Shown here: in pieces, positions 59,142 through 64,000 of the stretch
Position numbering within the stretch: the first letter of the stretch is position 1
Layout of the letters: every line of letters starts with the position of its first letter
Assembly: GCF_017309955.1 (NCBI RefSeq)
Contig: NZ_CP021248.1
Coordinates: 1,402,001 to 1,466,000, forward strand
Direction of reading: 5' to 3'
DNA: 64,000 nucleotides
Source: Novosphingobium sp. KA1
GTDB taxonomy: Bacteria; Pseudomonadota; Alphaproteobacteria; Sphingomonadales; Sphingomonadaceae
Made by a program: the position numbers and the translations under genes
Notes under the pieces: model-generated
Database searches by the model: none
The model's input: only the letters and a program-made list of their open reading frames with translations
What the model was told of the DNA's origin: nothing

Positions 59142-59417
59142 ATGGCTCGGAAGCACAAGCCGGAGGAGGTCATCGGCAAGCTGCGTGAGGCGGAGATCGT
59201 GTTGGCGCAGGGCGGGACGGTGGCCGACGCCTGCCGGCGGATCGGCGTCACCGAACAGAGCTATTACCGCTGGCGCAAGGAGTACGGCGGGCTGAAGATG
59301 GATCAGGCACGGCGGATGAAGGATCTCGAGCGAGAGAACGCCCGGCTGCGGCAGGCGGTGTCGGATCTGACGCTCGATAAAATGATCCTGCAGGAGGCGG
59401 CGCGGGGAAACTATTGA
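59142..59417 (+). CDS. IS3-family transposase OrfA
   Basis: 91 residues: helix-turn-helix (A-D-A-C-R-R-I-G-V-T-E-Q-S-Y-Y-R-W-R-K-E-Y-G-G in pieces) and a leucine-zipper-like C-terminus (L-E-R-E-N-A-R-L). The C-terminus overlaps orfB in the -1 frame; AAAA in the overlap region may serve for frameshifting. Binds the IS ends in known elements. Confidence 0.93.
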   Translation: MARKHKPEEVIGKLREAEIVLAQGGTVADACRRIGVTEQSYYRWRKEYGGLKMDQARRMKDLERENARLRQAVSDLTLDKMILQEAARGNY

Positions 59418-59971
59418 GCCCCGCCAGACGCCGCCGCTGTGTCGATCACATCCGAGGGATCATGGCTGTCTCCGAGCGGCGGGTGTGCCGTGTACTCGGG
59501 CAGCATCGATCGACGCAGCGCAAGGCGCCACGCGGGGCGGACGACGAAGCCGCACTGACGGAGGACATCATCGCTCTCGCCCGGCAATATGGCCGTTACG
59601 GCTATCGCCGGGTGACCGCCCTGCTGCGCGATGCGGGGTGGCATGTGAACCGTAAGCGGGTCGAGCGCATCTGGCGCCGCGAGGGGCTCAAGGTGCCGCA
59701 AAAGCAGCCGAAGCGCGGAAGGCTCTGGCTCCATGACGGATCGTGCATCCGGCTGCGGCCCGAGTATCCGGGGCACGTGTGGTCCTACGACTTCGTCGAG
59801 GGCCGCACGCATGATGGTCGCAAGTTCCGCATCTTGTCGATCATCGACGAGGCCAGTCGGGAGTGCCTGGCCTTGCCGGTCGCGCGACGGCTCAGGAGCG
59901 AGGATGTGCTGGCGGCGCTGGCCGATCTGTTCGTCACGCGTGGGCCGCCTGCGCATATACGGTCGGACAAC
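59414..59971 (+). pseudogene. IS3-family transposase OrfB, 5' part (interrupted)
   Basis: Encodes the N-terminal HTH_21 region (Y-G-Y-R-R-V-T) and the first part of the DDE integrase core, with the first Asp in W-S-Y-D-F-V and the second in I-R-S-D-N. The frame stops being IS3-like right after that Asn codon (59971), where the IS110-type element begins. It resumes in frame at 61633, where GPEF completes the conserved SDNGPEF motif. Confidence 0.9.
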
Positions 59972-60161
59972 GTCCTGGGTCGCGAAGCAATGGCGCGATT
60001 TGGCCAGCAGGTCTCTTCGCGTCGACAACGATCGGCGCGGCCTGCATTCTGAGCCAGATGGCTTCCACCGTCAACGGGATCGCTCCCTGCCATAGCAAAC
60101 ACAGGATCCAGCGGCGCCGAGGCGGCCGTGGTCCTCACCGTCCTTAGAACGAGATACGCAC

Positions 60162-60242
60162 CCAGGTGGAAGGCCCGAACATTATCTACAGGGTCGCTTT
60201 CGCGCCCTCATGGCCCTTACAGAGAGGGGTCCTTCCACCTGG
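60162..60242 (-). ncRNA. Structured region at the tnp 3' end, possible bridge-RNA part
   Basis: A perfect 12-bp inverted repeat, CCAGGTGGAAGG (60162-60173) and its complement (60231-60242), encloses 57 bases that include the transposase stop. IS110-family elements carry a guide (bridge) RNA in a non-coding end. The 245-base downstream end, longer than the upstream one, is the IS1111-type position. Assigning RNA function here is inference. Confidence 0.35.
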
Positions 60243-61479
60243 CATCCGACCGTTCAATGAACGGCCGGTACTCTGTCCCCGTCTTGACGACCGCGTGAGC
60301 CACGCGCGCCATCTTGGCGGTGAGCGCCGTCATCGCCTTGCGGCGGCGATCGGCATCGTCCGCGTGCCCGGCGGTATATCGTCCGAGCTTGTCGCGGAAG
60401 CTGTTGTCGCGCTGCCGCGCGGCAATTTGGGCAGCCATCCAGAAGGTCCGGCGCAATCGTGCGTTGCCGTACTTGGATAGCTTGGTGCGGCCGCGGAAAG
60501 TGCCTGATTGGCAGGTCGCGAGATCCAGACCACAGAATTTCAGGAATTGGCGGTGATGGCTGAAGCGACGTAGATCGCCTGCCTCTGCCAGGATCGTCAG
60601 TGCATTGATCGGACCGATGCCGGGAATTTTGCGCAGCAACTGGTAGTCAACGTGATCGGCGAGCTTGAGATGGGCAAGCCGCTCAATCTCGTCGCGCTGC
60701 TGGATGAGACTTCGTCCCTGCGCAATGACCATACGGAACATGGTGATCGCCGCGGAGTCCTCTGGCACCGGCAACGCTGCCGAAGCGCGCGCAGTCTCAT
60801 AAATATCGTTGATCAGCCTCGCTTTGGAGACCTTGCGCCCGATCAGTGGCCATACCTCGGTAGAGAAGGCTTCACGATCAAGCGAGGTTATAATGGCTGG
60901 GGTCGGAAATCGCTCGAGGAGCGCCAAGAACCAATCTGACCTGCTATTGCCCGCAAAGTGGGCGATCTCGGGAAAATAGAGCGGGAGGTAGTGGGTCAAT
61001 ATGCGATGCCAGGTTTGCGTCTTCATCTTGGAGACGACCTCGTGCGTCTTGGATAACTCCTGCAGATCGTTGATTCCGACAGCGAGCGGGTCGACATAGC
61101 GCTGGGTGGCGCCGATCTGCAGCATGTGCAGGATGACCTGCGCGTCCTTAGGGTCGTTCTTGTCCCAGCTATTATGCAACGCCTCCCGCGTCCGCGCCAA
61201 AGCCACCGACGAGATGAGCCGTAGCTCGAACCCTGCAGTGAGCAGCCGATGCGCAAGGGTCCGATGGTAGTTGCCTGTCGCTTCGAAGCCGACCACGATG
61301 GGCCTTCCGATGGCGGCGAGTTGGTCTGCCAGAGCATCATAGTCCGTCTTGGTCGCGAGCACCGTCATGCGCCTGCGTCGTCCGCCCTCGGGGCGCTCGA
61401 TGAGCACCTCTTGCCGATTCTTGGCCATATCGATTGCTACCAGTACGGCGCCGGCGGGTGTAGAAGAGAGTTTGGTCAT
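60217..61479 (-). CDS. IS110-family transposase
   Basis: 420 residues. N-terminal DEDD RuvC-like domain (V-A-I-D-M-A-K-N, G-F-E-A-T-G-N-Y, D-K-N-D-P-K-D-A) and C-terminal Tnp_20 domain with the nucleophilic Ser region (T-C-Q-S-G-T-F-R-G) preceded by the helix-hairpin-helix I-P-G-I-G-P-I-N-A. Complete and apparently functional. Confidence 0.94.
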   Translation of the reverse strand: MTKLSSTPAGAVLVAIDMAKNRQEVLIERPEGGRRRRMTVLATKTDYDALADQLAAIGRPIVVGFEATGNYHRTLAHRLLTAGFELRLISSVALARTREALHNSWDKNDPKDAQVILHMLQIGATQRYVDPLAVGINDLQELSKTHEVVSKMKTQTWHRILTHYLPLYFPEIAHFAGNSRSDWFLALLERFPTPAIITSLDREAFSTEVWPLIGRKVSKARLINDIYETARASAALPVPEDSAAITMFRMVIAQGRSLIQQRDEIERLAHLKLADHVDYQLLRKIPGIGPINALTILAEAGDLRRFSHHRQFLKFCGLDLATCQSGTFRGRTKLSKYGNARLRRTFWMAAQIAARQRDNSFRDKLGRYTAGHADDADRRRKAMTALTAKMARVAHAVVKTGTEYRPFIERSDARWKDPSL

Positions 61480-61632
61480 GATCGGTCAGCCTCCAAAGTG
61501 TCGTCTCGACAACCTCACTTTAGAGCCCTGCTGGGCGTTCATGACCGCCTTGATGAAGCCTGCGGGCGCTACGCGCCCTTGTCATCATCAAGGCAATCCG
61601 GCCATTCCAGAGCTTGCTTCCCAATGTGCTAT

Positions 61633-61971
61633 GGCCCCGAATTTATCGCCAATGCCGTGCAAGAATGGCTGGGCAGGATCGGTGTGAAGACGCTCTACAT
61701 CACCCCCGGCAGCCCGTGGGAAAATGGCTACTGCGAGTCCTTCAACGGCTCGATGCGTGACGAGCTACTCAACGGTGAGATCTTCTACACCCTGGCCGAG
61801 GCTAAGATCCTGATCGAGGCTTGGCGGCGGCACTACAACACTGTCAGGCCGCACAGCTCGCTGGGCTACCGGCCGCCGGCCCCGGAAGCAGCGACGCCGC
61901 CATGGCCGCCCTCCGGTTCCGCTTCGCTCCACCTGCGGCCGGCCATGGCGCCGGAGGCAATCTTACACTAA
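61633..61971 (+). pseudogene. IS3-family transposase OrfB, 3' part
   Basis: Continues orfB in the same frame with G-P-E-F-I-A-N-A-V, the catalytic Glu in G-Y-C-E-S-F-N-G-S-M-R-D-E-L, and the closing R-P-H-S-S-L-G-Y-R-P-P. The upstream open reading in this frame (to 61249) is chance and crosses the IS110 gene. Together the two halves would make a normal IS3 OrfB. Confidence 0.9.
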
Positions 61972-62005
61972 CAAATAACCCGGACCACTCGGTGGGGGCC
62001 GATCA

Positions 62006-62094
62006 CCCATTTGCCCCCCCCCGGCGAGGCGCCGCGGACGCGGGAAGAGTGGTTCTCTTTCAAGGCCGTGCAACGCTGCCGGGGGGCAAATGGG
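62006..62094. repeat. 14-bp inverted repeat next to the IS3 right end
   Basis: CCCATTTGCCCCCC (62006-62019) and its exact complement (62081-62094) surround 61 bases. It could be the two ends of a collapsed small mobile element, or a terminator. It starts at the first base after the IS3 end. Confidence 0.5.
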
Positions 62095-62239
62095 GGCTAC
62101 CCCGAAGGGGCTGGACCAAAACCCGCCACTTCAGCGTCGGTTCGGCTTGAACTATCGACATAGTCCTGCGCCTCGCCTCCTTGAATCGACAGGCTTTGCC
62201 TCCCGTCGTGACCTCGAGGAATTTGTCTACGCCGCCTAG
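62090..62239 (+). pseudogene. Orphan C-terminal gene fragment
   Basis: An open frame without other support reads ...R-R-F-G-L-N-Y-R-H-S-P-A-P-R-L-L-E and ends E-E-F-V-Y-A-A-stop at 62237-62239. It looks like the end of a protein whose front was lost at the IS3 side. The frame stays open back to the IS3 edge. Not recognised; may be fortuitous. Confidence 0.3.
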
Positions 62240-63183
62240 GTGTTTAGTCCCAACATGTGATGGTTAGGTTTGACGATAAAGATGTGAGGCTTTGATTTCC
62301 AGAGTTCCTCAACAGCTTCGTAAGGCGTTCGGAACTTGAGCGCCTTGAGCTGCTTGGCGAAGTTGTAGGCGGTCAGCCAGTCACGGACGTGCCGTCGCAG
62401 TTCGTTGATCGAGGCGTAATGGAAGGTTTTGACGGTCGCCTCCTTGATGGTTCGCACCATGCGTTCGGCCTGCCCGTTGGTCCAGGGATGATAGGGCTTG
62501 GTTAGCCGGTGCTCGATACCGTTTTCCTGACAGACGCGGCCGAAGATGTGCGGGAAGGACAGGCCGGTGCCACGCTCGAACTGGGCGAACTGCACGCCGT
62601 TGTCGGTGAGGATGGTGTGAATCTTGTAGGGCACCGTCCTGATCAATGCTTTCAGGAAGCCGGCTGCGACCAGCTTCGTCGCTCTGCGATAGATGCGTGC
62701 GAAGACCAGCTTGGATGTGCGGTCCACGGCGACATAGAGGTAGGCCTTGCCATCCTCATAACGCAGTTCGGCGATATCGATGTGGAAGTAGCCGATCTCG
62801 TAGTTCTTGAACTTCTGCGGCTTCTCGCGATCGGCTTTGGGCAACTGGCTGATCCCATGCCGTTGCAGGCAGCGATGCAACGACGAGCGGCTCAGATGCG
62901 GGATCACGTCCTTGAGCGCGATGTAAACATCGTCGAGTGGCAGCCGGGCCTGCACCCGCAGCGCCACGATCGCGGCTTCCTCCATTGGGGAGAGCACAGT
63001 GCTGCGCCGCTCCCTCGGTCCCATCGGCAAGTCTTCCACCGATTGCCGCTTGCGCCACTTCAGGACCGTTTTCTCGTTGATCCCGTACTTCTTGGCGAGG
63101 TGCGCGACCGAAGCTTGCGATCGCTGTAGCTCTGCTCGAATGGCGTGCGTGGTCTTGGCGCTGCCATGGAGAACCTGGCCCAT
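62236..63183 (-). CDS. IS481-family transposase
   Basis: 315 residues: N-terminal helix-turn-helix (V-A-H-L-A-K-K-Y-G-I-N-E-K-T-V) and an integrase core with DDE residues in F-H-I-D-I-A, L-T-D-N-G-V-Q-F and T-N-G-Q-A-E-R-M. The gene has no stop inside the IS: the last codons cross the inverted repeat and the TAG comes from the duplicated target CCTAGG. Confidence 0.94.
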   Translation of the reverse strand: MGQVLHGSAKTTHAIRAELQRSQASVAHLAKKYGINEKTVLKWRKRQSVEDLPMGPRERRSTVLSPMEEAAIVALRVQARLPLDDVYIALKDVIPHLSRSSLHRCLQRHGISQLPKADREKPQKFKNYEIGYFHIDIAELRYEDGKAYLYVAVDRTSKLVFARIYRRATKLVAAGFLKALIRTVPYKIHTILTDNGVQFAQFERGTGLSFPHIFGRVCQENGIEHRLTKPYHPWTNGQAERMVRTIKEATVKTFHYASINELRRHVRDWLTAYNFAKQLKALKFRTPYEAVEELWKSKPHIFIVKPNHHMLGLNT

Positions 63184-63239
63184 AAATCCCTCCGCTGTGA
63201 TGGGGATAGTTTTACACCATCACATGTTGGGACTAAACA
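62241..63239 (-). mobile_element. IS481-family insertion sequence, complete
   Basis: 999 bases with perfect terminal inverted repeats of about 24 bases (62241-62264 and 63216-63239), starting TGTTTAGTCCC and ending GGGACTAAACA. They have the TGT...ACA tips of IS481 elements. One intact transposase gene. Clean target duplication indicates a fairly recent insertion. Confidence 0.93.
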
Positions 63240-63240
63240 C

Positions 63241-63999
63241 CTAGGCGGCGTGGACAAAGTTCCGCGCTGCCGCGAGGCAATGCGCAAGTCGTTCCTCCAA
63301 TGGAACTCCGGCCAATTCCTGCGAGCGCTGCGGCACTTCCAGGCCGACGATCCGGTCTTGCGGCAGCAAGGCAAGCAATTCGACCAATGGCACGTCTCCC
63401 TCGCCGCACGCCAGGCGTTCGCAGATGGCCTCCTCCATGTAGTCGGCCAGAACCCGCTGGGCAGGAACGTCGCAAAGCTGGATATAGCCGATCACATCGG
63501 GATCAAGGGCTGCGAGATCCGCAGGACGCCCGCCCGTCCGGCAGAAATGCATTGTGTCAAATATCACCCGGCAATCCTGGCGGCCCACATGGGCGATCGC
63601 GCGTTGTGCCGTTTCCAGATTGCAGATCGGAAAGATCGGCACGAATTCGATCAGCGTCTCGATGCCAAAACCGCTCGCCAGTTCGCACAGCGTCGCCAGT
63701 TGATCGAAGCTACGGAGCAAATCGGGATCAAGGCTGACAACATTGATGCGGGGAATGCCGAGCCCCTCCATGATCGCCAGATCGCCCGCATAGAGATCGC
63801 GCACATCGTGTTCCGGCACAATCGCAACCCCTTCGCCGGACGCAATCGTTACGCCCGTTTCCGCCATCGCCGCACGCAGATCCCGGCGTAGCACGATGTC
63901 ATCGCGCAGCGAGAAACGCTGATAACCCGCAAGGCTGGCACGCGCAGGCTGAAGTGGCGTACTGATGTGCCGGAAGCCCAGCCGAGAGGCCAGCCGCAC
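63241..63999 (-). CDS. Sugar phosphate isomerase/epimerase-like TIM barrel, 5' partial
   Basis: C-terminal 252 residues of an AP-endonuclease-2/xylose-isomerase-like TIM barrel. Features are the metal-binding Glu in L-I-E-F-V-P (about 115), Asp/His in I-F-D-T-M-H-F, and a late Glu in V-G-L-E-V-P. The first strand is missing because the gene runs off the window. Such enzymes act as isomerases, epimerases or dehydratases of sugar or polyol derivatives (for example 3-dehydroshikimate dehydratase). Its stop TAG at 63241-63243 is in the IS481 target duplication. Confidence 0.82.
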   Translation of the reverse strand: MRLASRLGFRHISTPLQPARASLAGYQRFSLRDDIVLRRDLRAAMAETGVTIASGEGVAIVPEHDVRDLYAGDLAIMEGLGIPRINVVSLDPDLLRSFDQLATLCELASGFGIETLIEFVPIFPICNLETAQRAIAHVGRQDCRVIFDTMHFCRTGGRPADLAALDPDVIGYIQLCDVPAQRVLADYMEEAICERLACGEGDVPLVELLALLPQDRIVGLEVPQRSQELAGVPLEERLAHCLAAARNFVHAA

Positions 64000-64000
64000 G

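Larger units (their letters stand above)
59972..61632 (-). mobile_element. IS110/IS1111-family insertion sequence inside orfB
   Basis: 1661-base insert defined by the break in orfB: removing it restores ...GACAAC|GGCCCC... in frame. It contains one transposase on the minus strand, with 153 bases upstream and 245 bases downstream of it. The bases at the two joints allow a one-base shift of the ends. No target duplication is seen, as usual for IS110 elements. Confidence 0.87.
59079..62005 (+). mobile_element. IS3-family insertion sequence, itself interrupted
   Basis: Left end begins TGATCTGCCCCC (59079); right end finishes GGGGGCCGATCA (62005); the two are imperfect inverted repeats of about 25 bases. 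Between them lie overlapping orfA and orfB in the -1 relation expected for IS3. Without the IS110-type insert (59972-61632) the element is 1266 bases, a usual IS3 size. Flanking bases (CCAG before, CCCA after) show no target duplication, suggesting a deletion or recombination at one side. Confidence 0.88.
62235..63245. repeat. 6-bp target duplication CCTAGG flanking the IS481 element
   Basis: CCTAGG occurs at 62235-62240 and 63240-63245, directly outside the inverted repeats. Removing the element leaves CGCCGCCTAGGCGGCG, a perfect 16-bp palindrome. Confidence 0.85.

Noticed and set aside
61249..61632. Upstream extension of the orfB 3' part as an independent gene
   Set aside because: It crosses the IS110 transposase gene antisense; the IS3-like sequence starts only at 61633.

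Overview
The window looks like a chromosomal segment of a high-GC alphaproteobacterium of the Sphingomonadaceae, most like Novosphingobium. The reasons are the GC-rich coding style, the TonB receptor plus secreted peptidase gene sets, an astCDBA operon next to nas genes, and the sphingomonad-type insertion sequences at the right end. This is inference from gene content, not from a search. Coding density is high. No stretch over about 300 bases lacks a gene. I saw no tRNA, rRNA, CRISPR array or prophage.

Layout. (1) 1-10.1 kb: a penicillin acylase (cut by the window edge) faces an operon of AmpG-like permease, class-C-type serine hydrolase, S9 peptidase, amidohydrolase and PBP4-type DD-carboxypeptidase. 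It looks like a system for handling murein-like or amide-rich peptides. (2) 10.3-12.1 kb: a MASE1-PAS-GGDEF diguanylate cyclase. (3) 12.1-24.4 kb: a complete nitrate assimilation locus, nasT-nasS, narK, porin, nirB, nirD, nasA, cobA, moeA. Two leader RNAs, before narK and before nirB, each have a promoter, a pair of hexaloop hairpins and an intrinsic terminator. This is the architecture expected for NasT (ANTAR) antitermination controlled by NasS. (4) 24.6-30.4 kb: arginine succinyltransferase operon astC-D-B-A without astE, with a divergent LysR regulator. (5) 30.6-37.6 kb: a czcCBA-type metal efflux operon preceded by a small secreted protein and followed by a lipoprotein cytochrome c and a small secreted protein. 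(6) 37.7-41.6 kb: LysR, BdcA-like SDR, small HNH protein, second LysR, and HpaR-like MarR.

(7) 41.6-51.7 kb: two S10 serine carboxypeptidases run divergently from an operon of HisC-like aminotransferase, TPP-dependent enzyme and MFS transporter, followed by a TonB-dependent receptor. All three promoter regions carry a copy of a TTAACGCGTTAA palindrome. This suggests one regulon for uptake and breakdown of a peptide or amino-acid derivative. It is my best candidate for an undescribed system. (8) 51.9-57.2 kb: M16 peptidase, retropepsin-like protease, and a sensor histidine kinase.

(9) 57.1-63.2 kb: mobile-element pile-up. An IS3-family element truncates a large unknown gene. An IS110-family element is inserted precisely inside the IS3 transposase gene. 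An IS481-family element sits in a palindrome where two convergent genes once shared their stop codons. The window ends in a partial TIM-barrel isomerase gene.
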